The position numbers and the translations under genes are program-made. This document shows positions 45,448-55,948 of a stretch of 64,000 bases of DNA, piece after piece. The DNA lies in the NCBI GenBank assembly GCA_015689775.1, contig WVSR01000001.1, forward strand, positions 186,001 through 250,000, written 5' to 3'. Every line of letters starts with the position of its first letter. The stretch's first letter is position 1. The notes under the pieces are model-generated. The model did not search any database. It was not told the DNA's origin and was given only the letters and a program-made list of their open reading frames with translations. Source of the stretch: Rhodobacterales bacterium LSUCC0387. Lineage in GTDB: Bacteria; Pseudomonadota; Alphaproteobacteria; Rhodobacterales; Rhodobacteraceae.

Positions 45448-46037
45448 CACAGTGCCCTTGCTGTTAAATCATTGATCAAATCGTGCACGGCTTTGCGTAC
45501 ACCCTCAAAGCTATTTGTTTCTATCACATAGTCCGCGCGGGCGATTTTCTCGGAATTTGGCATCTGGCGCGCAAGAATCCGATCAAACAGAGCATGATCC
45601 ATTCCCACCCGTCCCATCACCCGGGCTTTCTGCGTTTCGGTATCAGTTGTCACAACCAAAACGGCATCCAGCCATTGATCTGCACTCGTTTCATAAAGAA
45701 GCGGAATATCACATACAATCACGGACTGTTCTGCGTGTTCGTTAATGAATTCCGCCCGGTCTGCAGCCACAAGAGGGTGAATGAGAGATTCGAGCCGATT
45801 AAGCGCGCTTGGGTCTGTTTTGACCCAATTCTTCAAAGCCTCTCGATCCACCGCATCATTTTGGACCAACCCCATATTTAGCGCTGAAAGAGGAGCAACC
45901 GCACCGCCACCTTTGGCATATAATTTTACCACTGTCGCATCGGCATCCCAGACAGGAACACCTGCGTCTCTAAACATGTCCGCAGTGGTGCTTTTACCCA
46001 TTCCGATTGAGCCTGTAAGGCCAAGAAGAAAACTCAT
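45447..46037 (-). CDS. coaE: Dephospho-CoA kinase
   Basis: CoaE (196 residues) catalyses the last step of coenzyme A synthesis. It has a P-loop, GLTGSIGMGKST, the substrate region VPVWDADATVVKLY, and VCDIPLLYET. The ATG at 46037 overlaps the aroE stop (ATGA). The frame is open 19 codons further upstream. Confidence 0.95.
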   Translation of the reverse strand: MSFLLGLTGSIGMGKSTTADMFRDAGVPVWDADATVVKLYAKGGGAVAPLSALNMGLVQNDAVDREALKNWVKTDPSALNRLESLIHPLVAADRAEFINEHAEQSVIVCDIPLLYETSADQWLDAVLVVTTDTETQKARVMGRVGMDHALFDRILARQMPNSEKIARADYVIETNSFEGVRKAVHDLINDLTARAL

Positions 46038-46867
46038 TTCGCCAAAACCGCGCAGCGCAGCTCTTCGGTAACAGCTGGCTTTTTTCCAAACCATTTCGTA
46101 AAGCCAGGTGCGGCTTGGTGCAACAACATCCCCAAGCCATCAACCGCGACTGCGCCCATGGCACGCGCTTGTTTTAACAGATCCGTTTCAAGGGGGTTAT
46201 AAACGATATCGTTCACGACGGCGGTTTTTGTTAACCTACTCAAATCCACCTCAAGAGGTGGCTGACCCATCATACCTAGCGACGTGGTGTTCACCAGAAG
46301 GTTACAACCCCCAAGGAGATTTGGAAGGTCTGACAATGCATGCGCAAAAACACAATCCCCAAATCGGGCACACAGGTTTTCAGCGCGGTCGAGATTGCGA
46401 TTAAGCACCCGCACCTGCGGTGCGCCCGCCTCTAACAAGGCATAAATGACCGCCTTTGCCGCCCCACCCGCACCAAGAATAACAACAGGGCCATCCTTTG
46501 CATCAAATGCGGGCGCGTTTTGTTGAATATTAGTAAGAAATCCGTAACCATCTGTATTATCAGCCTCGATTTTACCACCTTTGTGAAAGGTAAGTGTATT
46601 CGCCGCGCCAATCGCGCGCGCTCGATCGGTGACAATATCTGCCATATCCAAAACGGTTTCTTTATGTGGTATCGTCACATTTGCGCCAACAAACCCCATG
46701 CGCGGCATGACCTCAAGAACCTGCTCTAGATCCCCAGATTTCACATGCAGCGGCACATAATGTCCTGAAATCTGATAGGCCCTCAACCAAAACCCATGCA
46801 ACGCGGGAGATTTGCTATGACCAATTGGGTCACCAATAACGGCGGCAAGTGGCACCGATGCTGTCAT
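46034..46867 (-). CDS. aroE: Shikimate dehydrogenase (NADP+)
   Basis: The 277-residue enzyme of aromatic amino acid synthesis has GDPIGHSKSPALHGFW at the N-terminus, the catalytic Lys in VTIPHKE, the NADP-binding GAGGAAKAV, and the C-terminal DGLGMLLHQAAPGF. Overlaps with maf and coaE are four bases each. Confidence 0.96.
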   Translation of the reverse strand: MTASVPLAAVIGDPIGHSKSPALHGFWLRAYQISGHYVPLHVKSGDLEQVLEVMPRMGFVGANVTIPHKETVLDMADIVTDRARAIGAANTLTFHKGGKIEADNTDGYGFLTNIQQNAPAFDAKDGPVVILGAGGAAKAVIYALLEAGAPQVRVLNRNLDRAENLCARFGDCVFAHALSDLPNLLGGCNLLVNTTSLGMMGQPPLEVDLSRLTKTAVVNDIVYNPLETDLLKQARAMGAVAVDGLGMLLHQAAPGFTKWFGKKPAVTEELRCAVLAK

Positions 46868-47460
46868 CTTTCTATAAACCCCCGCAGTGCCAAGAAGTTG
46901 AGAACTTCGGTTAATGGCAGGCCCAGAACATCAAAATAACTACCCTCTATCCGAGAAAACAGGCGAATGCCCTCGGATTCAAGCATATAAGCGCCAACTG
47001 CTTGTGCGATATCGGGCCAATTGCGGGCAAGATAGGCGTCAAGATAGCCGTCACTGAATTCTGCCATAAAGAGACGCACGATACCTATATGACGCCAAAT
47101 TGGCTGCGTTTCGTGATAGATCACCGCAGCGGACATAAGTTTGTGCGATTTCCCACGAAGCATCGTCAATTGCGCGCGAGCATTTTCCAGGCTGTCTGGT
47201 TTAGATAAAATTTGGCCTTTGAATTCCAAAATCTGATCACAGCCAATGACAACGGCGTCAGGGTTTTTTCGAGCAAGTTTGGCGGCTTTAGCCCCGGCCA
47301 ATTGATCTACCAAATCCCGCGGCGGGGCACCTTCGGCCAATAGTGATGTCTTTAATAACGTTTCATCGATTCGTGCATTTTCTGCGATAAATGACACCCC
47401 AGCGTTGTGCAAAAGCTGCTGTCGGACTGCCGATTGGGACGCCAAGATGATTTTTTTCAT
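46864..47460 (-). CDS. maf: Maf-family nucleotide pyrophosphatase
   Basis: The 198-residue Maf/YceF-type protein removes modified or non-canonical nucleoside triphosphates. It shows IILASQSAVRQQLL (usually SxSPRR; here the proline-arginine pair is altered), DQILEFKGQILSKP and MLRGKSHKLMSAAVIY. The ATG at 47460 is the family start; 26 further in-frame codons upstream are ignored. It is the first gene of the leftward operon, facing the putative origin region. Confidence 0.9.
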   Translation of the reverse strand: MKKIILASQSAVRQQLLHNAGVSFIAENARIDETLLKTSLLAEGAPPRDLVDQLAGAKAAKLARKNPDAVVIGCDQILEFKGQILSKPDSLENARAQLTMLRGKSHKLMSAAVIYHETQPIWRHIGIVRLFMAEFSDGYLDAYLARNWPDIAQAVGAYMLESEGIRLFSRIEGSYFDVLGLPLTEVLNFLALRGFIER

Positions 47461-47988
47461 TGGATAATTCCGTGGGAAGTCCTGGGGATAACCCGTTAGA
47501 TTAAGTGATGACATATTCGCATACACCGCTTCAACCACAGGTCATTGCTGCGAGGCGGAAAATTATCTATCGGTTATCCACGGGTATAATTTCTATCCAA
47601 GTAGATCAGGAGCGATGCGACAGGCAAGGAAATATCCCAAAGTTTTCCACCGCTTTTCATTCCTAATTTCTCACTAAATAACTGATATTGTTAATTTTTA
47701 TATGAATTAGATAAGTGGGGATAAATATCATCCCTAAAGGCTAACTTGTTGATAAAATAATGATAACTAAGTTTGCGTGGTTTTGCACTGCGCAACTAAA
47801 TCATCATCCTTCTTTAAAAATTATTATTTTCTTTGTAACTTTGGCAAAATTTTACGTGCTAAGCTTCAGATTGACTTAAGTTTCATCTGTGCGTAGAAGA
47901 CAAACCAAGTGATCGTCCGATCATCGTCTTTCCCAGTTTTGCAAAAGCCATTAAACGCGGTGCGTCTCAATAGGCATATGGAACTCTC
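47461..47988. other. Candidate chromosomal replication origin (maf-rho gap)
   Basis: This 528-bp AT-rich non-coding gap lies between the divergent maf and rho genes. It holds three sequences one base from a DnaA box: TGGGGATAA (47483-47491 and 47716-47724, reverse of TTATCCCCA) and TTATCCACG (47574-47582). A weaker TTTTCCACC is at 47643-47651. AT-rich stretches are near 47675-47730 and 47800-47850. The adjoining rho-mnmE-mnmG-rsmG-parA-parB block with parS sites flanks oriC in many Rhodobacterales. The rho promoter must also lie here. The origin assignment is inferred. Confidence 0.55.
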
Positions 47989-49260
47989 ATGACAGTTAAC
48001 TCTCTCAGTCTTGCTGATCTAAAGGCAAAATCACCTAAAGACCTTCTGTCTATGGCAGAGGAGCTGGAGATCGAGAACGCCTCGACCATGCGTAAAGGCG
48101 ATATGATGTTTGCCATTCTCAAAGAGCACGCAGAAGAAGGGTGGGATGTTTACGGCAATGGTGTGCTAGAGGTTTTGCAGGACGGGTTTGGGTTTCTACG
48201 TTCGCCCGAGGCAAATTATCTTCCGGGCCCAGACGATATTTATGTCTCGCCTGATATGATCCGCCAGCACAGCTTGCGCACGGGTGACACGGTCGAGGGT
48301 GTGATAGCCGCGCCACACGAGACTGAGAATTACTTTGGGCTTACCAAGGTTTCCAAGATCAATTTTGAAGTGCCAGAAAAGGCACGCCATAAGGTTGCCT
48401 TTGATAACCTCACGCCGCTTTATCCTGATGAGCGGTTGAAGATGGAGATTGAAGATCCGACAATCAAAGATCGTTCTGCACGCATCATTGATTTGGTATC
48501 ACCCATCGGTAAAGGCCAGCGCGCTTTGATTGTTGCACCACCGCGCACGGGTAAGACCGTTCTTTTGCAGAACATCGCGCATTCTATAGAAACAAACCAT
48601 CCTGAATGCTATCTGATTGTTTTGTTGATTGATGAACGCCCCGAGGAAGTGACGGACATGCAACGGTCGGTGAAAGGTGAAGTTGTTTCCTCTACCTTTG
48701 ACGAACCTGCAACTCGTCACGTCGCGGTTGCGGAAATGGTCATTGAAAAGGCAAAGCGCCTTATCGAGCATAAGCGCGATGTTGTTATTTTGCTCGACTC
48801 TATTACCCGTTTGGGGCGCGCATATAACACTGTTGTCCCGTCATCCGGCAAGGTTTTAACCGGCGGCGTTGACGCAAATGCCCTGCAACGGCCCAAGCGT
48901 TTCTTTGGTGCGGCCCGTAATATCGAAGAAGGTGGATCGCTGACAATTATCGCAACCGCTTTGATTGATACAGGCAGTCGGATGGATGAAGTGATCTTTG
49001 AAGAATTCAAAGGCACGGGGAACTCGGAAATTGTTCTGGATCGTAAGGTGGCTGATAAACGCGTCTTCCCTGCTATGGATATCTTGAAATCTGGCACCCG
49101 CAAAGAAGACCTGTTAGTCGATAAAGGCGATTTGCAGAAGACCTATGTCTTGCGCCGTATCTTGAACCCGATGGGCACAACAGACGCGATTGAATTCCTG
49201 ATTTCTAAGTTGAAACAGACCAAAACGAATTCAGAATTCTTTGATTCTATGAACACCTAA
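47989..49260 (+). CDS. rho: Transcription termination factor Rho
   Basis: The 423-residue hexameric RNA helicase has an N-terminal helical domain ([14 protein letters not shown]), a cold-shock RNA-binding domain ([21 protein letters not shown]), the P-loop [33 protein letters not shown], and the Q/R-loop region. The length is normal. It heads the block leading to parA-parB. Confidence 0.97.
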   Translation: MTVNSLSLADLKAKSPKDLLSMAEELEIENASTMRKGDMMFAILKEHAEEGWDVYGNGVLEVLQDGFGFLRSPEANYLPGPDDIYVSPDMIRQHSLRTGDTVEGVIAAPHETENYFGLTKVSKINFEVPEKARHKVAFDNLTPLYPDERLKMEIEDPTIKDRSARIIDLVSPIGKGQRALIVAPPRTGKTVLLQNIAHSIETNHPECYLIVLLIDERPEEVTDMQRSVKGEVVSSTFDEPATRHVAVAEMVIEKAKRLIEHKRDVVILLDSITRLGRAYNTVVPSSGKVLTGGVDANALQRPKRFFGAARNIEEGGSLTIIATALIDTGSRMDEVIFEEFKGTGNSEIVLDRKVADKRVFPAMDILKSGTRKEDLLVDKGDLQKTYVLRRILNPMGTTDAIEFLISKLKQTKTNSEFFDSMNT

Positions 49261-49261
49261 T

Positions 49262-50563
49262 ATGTCACCCTTCATTGCGGATACCATCTTCGCGCTCGCT
49301 TCGGCCAACGGTCGGGCGGGCGTTTCCGTTATTCGGGTATCGGGTTCGGCGGCGGTGGATTTATGTTCGAAATTTCTTGGCGATCTTCCGGACGTTGGTC
49401 AATTTCGTCTTCGGCCTTTCAGGGCCAAAGACTCGATTATTGACCATGTTTTGGCTTTGCGATTTCAGGCTCCATATAGTTTTACGGGCGAAGATGTGAT
49501 TGAGCTGCAATGTCATGGCAGCCCTGCTGTCGTGAAAGCCATACTTGCAGCTTTATCAGAGAGTGGTCGCGCCCGTATGGCGGAACCTGGCGAGTTTACT
49601 CGCCGCGCTCTTGAAAATAACAGGCTTGATCTGGCTCAGGTTGAAGGTCTGAGTGATCTCATCAATGCAGAAACAGAGGCGCAAAGACGCCAATCCATCC
49701 GTGTATTTTCGGGACATTTGGGAAAACTGGTTGAAGATTGGCGGCAACATTTGTTGCGCGCGACAGCACTAATCGAAGTCACGATTGATTTCGCGGACGA
49801 GGAGGTGCCCACTAACGTGACCCCAGAGGCGCAAGACCTTATCACTCAGGTGGTGCAGAGTTTGGATGTCGAAATTTCAGGCAGTTTAGTAGCCGAACGC
49901 ATCCGTGACGGGTTTGAGGTCGCTATAATTGGCACGCCAAACGCGGGGAAATCTACGCTGTTGAATGCTATTTCTGGGCGGGATGTCGCGATTACCTCGG
50001 AAATCGAGGGAACGACCCGCGATGTGATTGAGGTGCGTCTTGATCTTGGTGGTCTGCCTGTGACGTTATTGGATACCGCTGGCATCCGTGACAGTACGGA
50101 TAAGATTGAATCCATCGGTGTCGAGCGGGCGATAGATCGTGCAAAATCCGCAGATTTGCGTGTTTTTTTGAAATCTAACCCAGAGGAACAACCGCCCCTT
50201 GATTTAGACGCTGATGATATCTCAGTATTGGGTAAGGGCGACATGCAGTACGGCACCGGGATTTCTGTGTCAGGAAAGACGGGTCAGGGCGTAGATGAGC
50301 TGATCGCGTTAATTTCGGCGCGCTTATTGGATCGTGCTGCCAATGTTGCCACCGCAACCCATGTGCGCCATCGTCAAGCGATGCTAGATGCGCGGCAAGG
50401 TCTGGCTGATGCACTGATTGCCCTTGCAAAAGGCGACAGTCACACAGACATAGCTGCAGAATATGTGCGATATGCTATAAGAAAGCTGGATTCGCTGATC
50501 GGCCGTGTCGATGTCGAAATGGTCTTGGGCGAAATCTTTTCGCAGTTTTGCCTCGGTAAATGA
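49262..50563 (+). CDS. mnmE: tRNA modification GTPase MnmE
   Basis: With MnmG, MnmE adds carboxymethylaminomethyl groups to wobble uridines. The 433-residue protein has an N-terminal folate-binding domain, helical domain, G domain ([24 protein letters not shown]) and the C-terminal CLGK with the functional Cys. The G-domain N/TKxD motif is not obvious (SVLGKGDMQ at its place). It follows rho by one base. Confidence 0.95.
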   Translation: MSPFIADTIFALASANGRAGVSVIRVSGSAAVDLCSKFLGDLPDVGQFRLRPFRAKDSIIDHVLALRFQAPYSFTGEDVIELQCHGSPAVVKAILAALSESGRARMAEPGEFTRRALENNRLDLAQVEGLSDLINAETEAQRRQSIRVFSGHLGKLVEDWRQHLLRATALIEVTIDFADEEVPTNVTPEAQDLITQVVQSLDVEISGSLVAERIRDGFEVAIIGTPNAGKSTLLNAISGRDVAITSEIEGTTRDVIEVRLDLGGLPVTLLDTAGIRDSTDKIESIGVERAIDRAKSADLRVFLKSNPEEQPPLDLDADDISVLGKGDMQYGTGISVSGKTGQGVDELIALISARLLDRAANVATATHVRHRQAMLDARQGLADALIALAKGDSHTDIAAEYVRYAIRKLDSLIGRVDVEMVLGEIFSQFCLGK

Positions 50564-50574
50564 GAAAAGCGGAG

Positions 50575-50590
50575 TGTTTCACGTGAAACA
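50575..50590. promoter_or_regulatory. parS: parS centromere site 1
   Basis: TGTTTCACGTGAAACA is the exact 16-bp ParB-binding palindrome of bacterial chromosomes. It lies 12 bp past the mnmE stop and spans the mnmG start codon. ParB itself is encoded 3.3 kb to the right. Confidence 0.93.
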
Positions 50591-52448
50591 TCATGATTTC
50601 GATGTTGTTGTGATTGGGGGGGGCCATGCAGGTGCAGAGGCCGCTCATACAGCCGCGCGGACGGGCGCAAAAACCGCTCTTGTCACATTATCCCACGATA
50701 ATATAGGGGTTATGTCTTGTAATCCAGCCATTGGCGGCTTGGGCAAAGGCCATCTTGTGCGCGAGATTGACGCTTTAGGCGGTGTCATGGGCTTGGCTGC
50801 GGATCGCTCAGGTATTCAGTTTCGGTTACTGAATCGCCGCAAGGGTCCCGCGGTTCAGGGCCCGCGCACGCAATCGGACCGCAAATTATACCGCGCCGCG
50901 ATGCAGGATCTGCTCGCCAGAACAAAGAATTTGACAATTATTGCAGGCGAGGCAGCCGATTTTCTTGGCACAGATGATGCCGTGTCTGGTGTTGTTTTGG
51001 CGGATGGTGCCGAGATTTCAGCGAGATCAGTGGTTTTGACAACAGGCACATTCCTGCGTGGAGTTATTCATATTGGTGACAAAAGCATGCCAGGCGGACG
51101 GATGGGTGATAGGCCTTCGGTTAAATTGGCGCAGCGTATTGACAGTTTTGCCCTGCCGCTTGGCCGTTTGAAGACAGGCACACCGCCGCGTTTGGATGGG
51201 CGCACGATTAATTGGGATATTTTGGAAACCCAACCCGCGGATGACGATCCTGTCCTATTCTCTTTCCTATCGAATAAGCCATATGTGCGCCAAATTTCGT
51301 GCGCCATTACGCATACCAACGAAAAAACGCATGAGATTATCCGCGACAATCTTAGCCGCTCCGCGATGTATGGTGGGCATATTGAGGGGATCGGGCCACG
51401 ATATTGCCCCTCCATTGAAGATAAGATTGTGCGCTTTTCTGATAAAACCTCACACCAGGTTTTCTTGGAACCCGAGGGTCTAGAGGATCACACAATTTAC
51501 CCGAACGGGATTTCAACATCCCTTCCTACCGATGTTCAGGTGGATTATGTCCGCTCGATGGTTGGGTTAGAGGCGGTTGAGATCCTTCAGCCAGGATATG
51601 CGATTGAATATGACTTTGTAGACCCTCGTGCGCTTGGGGCAGATTTGCAGGTGAAAACTGTAAAAAACCTTTATTTTGCGGGTCAAATCAATGGCACAAC
51701 GGGATATGAAGAGGCGGCCGCACAGGGTTTTGTTGCGGGTGTTAATGCAGCGCGCTCCGCGCAGGGGCGGGATGCCGTGATCTTCTCGCGCCGTGAAAGC
51801 TATATCGGGGTGATGATTGATGACTTGGTGATCCGCGGTGTCAGCGAACCCTATCGCATGTTCACATCGCGCGCCGAATTTCGTCTTTCCTTACGCGCGG
51901 ATAATGCGGATCAGCGTCTTACACCGCTTGGCATCGATCTCGGAACAGTGGATGAGACACGCAAGCGCCTATTCGAAGGTAAAATGGCCCAGATTGATGA
52001 CTGCTACACTGTCCTGCGCAGCCATAATTTGACTCCATCTGAGGGGAAAAAGCACGGGCTGAATATGAACCAAGATGGTCAGCGCCGTAACGGGGTCGAG
52101 CTTTTGGCATTCCCCGATATAGAATTTTCTGATCTGGAGGCCATTTGGCCCGAATTGGTCGATCACAGCGTGGCGACAAAGGCGCAGATCAACCGTGAGG
52201 CGCAATATGCAGCCTATATTGAACGCCAAGAGCGCGACGTTCAGGCGCTCAAGCGGGACGAGGCGCAATTGATCCCTGAGGCCCTTAATTTTATGGAGAT
52301 CGAAGGGTTATCGACTGAATTGCGGCAGAAATTGAGCAAAGTACAGCCACGCGATTTGGGGCAGGCTGGCCGTATTGATGGTATGACGCCAGCCGCCTTG
52401 ACATTGATCCTGACAAAGCTGCGCCAAATCCAACGGAAATCCGCATGA
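50583..52448 (+). CDS. mnmG: tRNA modification enzyme MnmG (GidA)
   Basis: This FAD-dependent partner of MnmE has [20 protein letters not shown] at the N-terminus, the [24 protein letters not shown] block, and [20 protein letters not shown] choose GTG 50583 (621 residues), with GGAG eight bases upstream, over an in-frame GTG at 50574. Both lie in or next to the parS palindrome, so ParB binding could affect this gene. The frame is open back into mnmE. Confidence 0.95.
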   Translation: MKHHDFDVVVIGGGHAGAEAAHTAARTGAKTALVTLSHDNIGVMSCNPAIGGLGKGHLVREIDALGGVMGLAADRSGIQFRLLNRRKGPAVQGPRTQSDRKLYRAAMQDLLARTKNLTIIAGEAADFLGTDDAVSGVVLADGAEISARSVVLTTGTFLRGVIHIGDKSMPGGRMGDRPSVKLAQRIDSFALPLGRLKTGTPPRLDGRTINWDILETQPADDDPVLFSFLSNKPYVRQISCAITHTNEKTHEIIRDNLSRSAMYGGHIEGIGPRYCPSIEDKIVRFSDKTSHQVFLEPEGLEDHTIYPNGISTSLPTDVQVDYVRSMVGLEAVEILQPGYAIEYDFVDPRALGADLQVKTVKNLYFAGQINGTTGYEEAAAQGFVAGVNAARSAQGRDAVIFSRRESYIGVMIDDLVIRGVSEPYRMFTSRAEFRLSLRADNADQRLTPLGIDLGTVDETRKRLFEGKMAQIDDCYTVLRSHNLTPSEGKKHGLNMNQDGQRRNGVELLAFPDIEFSDLEAIWPELVDHSVATKAQINREAQYAAYIERQERDVQALKRDEAQLIPEALNFMEIEGLSTELRQKLSKVQPRDLGQAGRIDGMTPAALTLILTKLRQIQRKSA

Positions 52449-53071
52449 CTGAAGGTGAGGCGCAGGCATATCTCAGCACCTTCGTTTCACGTGAAACATT
52501 ATATCGATTGCAGATTTACGTTGATATGTTGGTGAAATGGCAAAAGGCGATCAATTTGGTCGCCTCGGCAACAGTACTTGATGCGTGGTCGCGCCATATC
52601 GTGGATTCTGCGCAAATTTTCCCATTGGCGGAAAAATCCCGTGGGAAATGGCTAGATATTGGCAGTGGCGGCGGTTTTCCTGGATTGGTTTGCGCAATTA
52701 TTGCGGCGGAAAAACCCCCAGATCTCAGCTTTCATTTCATTGAATCCGATTTGCGCAAATGCGCCTTCTTGCGGGACGTCGCGCGGCAGGTTGGGATATC
52801 TATTGATGTGATGTCCCGCAGGATCGAAGACGTGCCGCCCCAAAATGCCGATATCATTTCTGCGCGCGCGCTTAGCGATTTATCCAAGCTTTGCGCGCTG
52901 TCCTATCGCCATTTAGCAACAGATGGGCAATGTTTGTTTTTAAAGGGGCAATCTGCTCCGCAAGAAATCGACACCGCAAAGGAATCGTGGCAGATGTCGA
53001 TCAAGATGCATCCGAGCGTAACCAGTGACGACGGTCAAATCATAGAAATAAAGGAGTTACGCTGTGTCTGA
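52445..53071 (+). CDS. rsmG: 16S rRNA (guanine-527-N7)-methyltransferase RsmG (GidB)
   Basis: This SAM-dependent methyltransferase (208 residues) has [19 protein letters not shown] as the SAM site and WQKAINLVA at the N-terminus. A near-perfect parS site is embedded in codons 14-18 (VSRET). It overlaps mnmG by four bases (ATGA) and parA by eight. Confidence 0.95.
   Translation: MTEGEAQAYLSTFVSRETLYRLQIYVDMLVKWQKAINLVASATVLDAWSRHIVDSAQIFPLAEKSRGKWLDIGSGGGFPGLVCAIIAAEKPPDLSFHFIESDLRKCAFLRDVARQVGISIDVMSRRIEDVPPQNADIISARALSDLSKLCALSYRHLATDGQCLFLKGQSAPQEIDTAKESWQMSIKMHPSVTSDDGQIIEIKELRCV
52483..52498. promoter_or_regulatory. parS: parS centromere site 2 (inside rsmG)
   Basis: CGTTTCACGTGAAACA differs from the parS consensus only in its first base. 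It is 1.9 kb from the perfect site and lies in the rsmG coding region. Confidence 0.85.
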
Positions 53072-53855
53072 ACGCGCCTCTCCACGAATTATCGCGATTG
53101 CCAACCAAAAGGGCGGGGTTGGAAAAACAACTACAACAATCAATCTTGGCGCCGCCTTGGCCGCAATGGGTAAGCGCATTTTGCTCATTGATCTTGACCC
53201 ACAGGGCAATGCTTCGACTGGGTTGGGTGTCGAAGATCGTGATCTGTCGAGCTATGATTTGCTGATTGAGGGCGTGAAACTTGCGGATGTGACCCAGAAA
53301 ACAAAGGTTAAGGGCATTGATGTTGTCCCTGCAACAACCGATCTCAGCTCGGCTGATGTTGAACTCAGCGATAATGAAAAACGTATCGTCTTGCTGCGCA
53401 ATGCGTTTAGCGCGGCGGATTTGCGTGCCTATGATTATGTTTTCATGGATTGCCCGCCATCCTTAAGTCTTTTGACGGTCAACGCTTTGGTGGCTGCAGA
53501 TTCTGTCTTGGTGCCGCTTCAAGCTGAATTTTTCGCATTGGAAGGTTTGTCGCAACTCATATTGACAGTGCGCCAAGTGCGTGAAGGTGCAAATGTGGAT
53601 TTGCGTATCGAAGGCGTGGTTTTGACGATGTATGATTTGCGCAATAACTTATCAAAATTGGTTGAAGATGATGCACGGCAAACCTTGGGTGAATTGGTTT
53701 ATGAAACCAAAATCCCACGCAATGTTCGCCTGTCCGAAGCGCCATCCTTTGCGCAAACTGTTTTGGATTATGATGCAACCTCAACAGGCGCTCTAGCCTA
53801 TAAGGCGCTTGCAGAAGAAATCGTGGCGCGCCACGATGTGGTAAAGTCGCGCTAG
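53064..53855 (+). CDS. parA: Chromosome-partitioning ATPase ParA
   Basis: This deviant-Walker ATPase (263 residues) moves ParB-parS complexes. It has IIAIANQKGGVGKTTTTINLGAAL (residues 8-30, with the signature Lys), IDLDPQGNAST and the Walker B DYVFMDCPPSLS. The start is GTG at 53064 with AAGGAG upstream. It precedes parB by nine bases. Confidence 0.96.
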   Translation: MSERASPRIIAIANQKGGVGKTTTTINLGAALAAMGKRILLIDLDPQGNASTGLGVEDRDLSSYDLLIEGVKLADVTQKTKVKGIDVVPATTDLSSADVELSDNEKRIVLLRNAFSAADLRAYDYVFMDCPPSLSLLTVNALVAADSVLVPLQAEFFALEGLSQLILTVRQVREGANVDLRIEGVVLTMYDLRNNLSKLVEDDARQTLGELVYETKIPRNVRLSEAPSFAQTVLDYDATSTGALAYKALAEEIVARHDVVKSR

Positions 53856-53864
53856 GAGAATATA

Positions 53865-54788
53865 ATGAGCAAACGGGATAAACGCGGTTTGGGGCGTGGT
53901 CTGTCTGCGTTGATGCAAGACATTGATATGGGGATGAGCCCGGCCCCGAATGCCGTGCCTGCGCAAGATGTCGAGGGATCGCAACCCGCCCCAGTGCGTC
54001 GTGCAGATACCAAACTGCCGATTGAGCGTATTCGCCCCAATTCAGAACAGCCGCGCCGTAATTTCACCTCAGAAGCGCTTGAGGAACTCGCCGCATCGAT
54101 TAAGGAAAAGGGCATTATTCAGCCCCTTATCGTGCGCGCCGACCCAAACCACGATGGTGATTATCAGATTGTTGCTGGCGAACGCCGTTGGCGGGCCTCG
54201 CAAATGGCGCAATTGCATGAGTTACCCGTGATCATTCGGGATTTCACAGATGTTGAGGTTCTCGAGATCGCGATTATCGAGAATATTCAGCGCGCTGATC
54301 TCAATGCAATCGAAGAGGCGATGGGGTATCGGCAGCTGATTGATCGTTTTGGCCATACCCAAGAAAAACTGGCTGGGGCGATGGGGAAAAGCCGCAGCCA
54401 TATCGCAAACTTAATGCGTCTTTTGCAGTTGCCTGATGATGTGCAGGTCATGCTGCGTGAAGGGCGCTTGTCAGCGGGTCACGCGCGCGCTCTGATCACA
54501 ACGCCCAATGCTTCAGAATTGGCGCGTGAGATCATTGCCAAAGGGTTATCGGTGCGTGAGGCCGAAAAACTGGCAAGTGCGGCAGGCGATAAACCTAAAT
54601 CCGCGCGCCCAACAGCGCCAACCAAAGATGCTGATACCCGCGCGATTGAAGCGGATTTATCAGCCGCCTTGGGCATGAAGGTGGATATCTGTCATGATTC
54701 AGGGTCTGGGGCTGGTAAGATCTCAATCAGCTATAAAGATCTCGAAGCGTTGGACGAGCTGATGCGCCGTTTGGGTGGCGGGGCTTAG
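53865..54788 (+). CDS. parB: Chromosome-partitioning protein ParB
   Basis: The 307-residue protein binds parS and spreads on DNA using CTP. It starts MSKRDKRGLGRGLSALM. The CTP-binding ParB/Srx domain includes IIQPLIVR and the GERRWRAS motif. The helix-turn-helix is TQEKLAGAMGKSRSHIANLMRLL, and a C-terminal dimerisation domain follows. The stop overlaps the convergent hemW by four bases. Confidence 0.96.
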   Translation: MSKRDKRGLGRGLSALMQDIDMGMSPAPNAVPAQDVEGSQPAPVRRADTKLPIERIRPNSEQPRRNFTSEALEELAASIKEKGIIQPLIVRADPNHDGDYQIVAGERRWRASQMAQLHELPVIIRDFTDVEVLEIAIIENIQRADLNAIEEAMGYRQLIDRFGHTQEKLAGAMGKSRSHIANLMRLLQLPDDVQVMLREGRLSAGHARALITTPNASELAREIIAKGLSVREAEKLASAAGDKPKSARPTAPTKDADTRAIEADLSAALGMKVDICHDSGSGAGKISISYKDLEALDELMRRLGGGA

Positions 54789-55948
54789 GCCAATAGGCCG
54801 CGCAACACGCCATTCAGCACCGGCCGTCCAGACGCAGTGCAACTCAGCCTATCGCCACTTAGGCTGATTAATCCTAAGTTTTTGAATTCACGCAACTTTT
54901 TTAGATTGATCGCAGTGTTTGATAGGTTTCTGATCCGGGCGAGCGATACGCCCTCGCTGAGGCGTAACCCCATCATAAGCGCCTCAACTGCTTGATCATA
55001 CGGGGAAACCTCTTCTCGTGCGGTTTCACCTGAACCCGTTTGGTTGACTTGATCTAGCCAGAGATTCGGCAAAAGTGGTGTAGCTGTCGCATATTTTACG
55101 CCGTTGAGCGTTAAACGCCCATGGGCCCCAGGTCCTATGCCGAGATAATCGCCGTAGCGCCAATAAACTAAGTTATGCCGAGACTGCGCCAAATCGCTGG
55201 CATGGTTGGACACCTCATAAGCGGGCAATCCCGCAATATCGCAGAGTTCTTGGGTCACATTATACATATCAACGGCCATATCTTCATTGGGTAGACCATC
55301 GAGTTTGCCGATTTTGGCGCGTGCGCCAAAGGCTGTGCCCTCTTCGATTGTGAGCTGATAGGCGGATAAGTGATCTAACCCCAAGGATAGGGCGTGGCTC
55401 AACTCTGCGCGCCAATCATCTAGGCTTTGATGTTGCCGCGCATAGATCAAATCAAAACTGACGCGGGAAAAGATCCCGCGCGCGATGTCAAACGCGCGCA
55501 AGGCTTCCTCGGCGCTATGCAGGCGACCCAGTGCCTTGAGATCAGGGTCTTTTAGGGCCTGGATGCCCATAGATAGTCTCGATACACCCGCTTCGTGATA
55601 CTGTTTAAATCGACCTGCCTCTGTAGAGGTCGGATTGGCCTCTAGGGTAATTTCTAGATCATTTGCCGCGGGCCAGTGCTGTAAAATTTGCGCGATAATG
55701 GCATTGACTAAATCCCCATCCATCAAAGATGGCGTGCCACCGCCAAAAAAAACAGATGTCAGAACGCGCCCGCCGCATTCAGCGGCCAAACGATCAATTT
55801 CACTGAGATAGGCTCGTTTCCAACGTGATTGATCAATGGACTGCGATACATGCGAGTTAAAGTCGCAATAGGGGCACTTGGCCTGACAGAAGGGCCAGTG
55901 GATATAAATCCCAAAGCCACCATTTTCCCAATCGTCACGCTTGTTCAA
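54785..55948 (-). CDS. hemW: HemW, radical-SAM haem chaperone
   Basis: This radical-SAM protein (387 residues) of the HemN-like HemW family carries the cluster motif CQAKCPYC (CxxxCxxC) within IYIHWPFC, then FFGGGTPSLM and LEANPT. Members are often mis-annotated as oxygen-independent coproporphyrinogen oxidase but act in haem delivery. The start is a TTG with GGTGAG five bases upstream. No ATG/GTG is available before the conserved domain. It overlaps rdgB by about 14 bp. Confidence 0.9.
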   Translation of the reverse strand: MNKRDDWENGGFGIYIHWPFCQAKCPYCDFNSHVSQSIDQSRWKRAYLSEIDRLAAECGGRVLTSVFFGGGTPSLMDGDLVNAIIAQILQHWPAANDLEITLEANPTSTEAGRFKQYHEAGVSRLSMGIQALKDPDLKALGRLHSAEEALRAFDIARGIFSRVSFDLIYARQHQSLDDWRAELSHALSLGLDHLSAYQLTIEEGTAFGARAKIGKLDGLPNEDMAVDMYNVTQELCDIAGLPAYEVSNHASDLAQSRHNLVYWRYGDYLGIGPGAHGRLTLNGVKYATATPLLPNLWLDQVNQTGSGETAREEVSPYDQAVEALMMGLRLSEGVSLARIRNLSNTAINLKKLREFKNLGLISLSGDRLSCTASGRPVLNGVLRGLLA

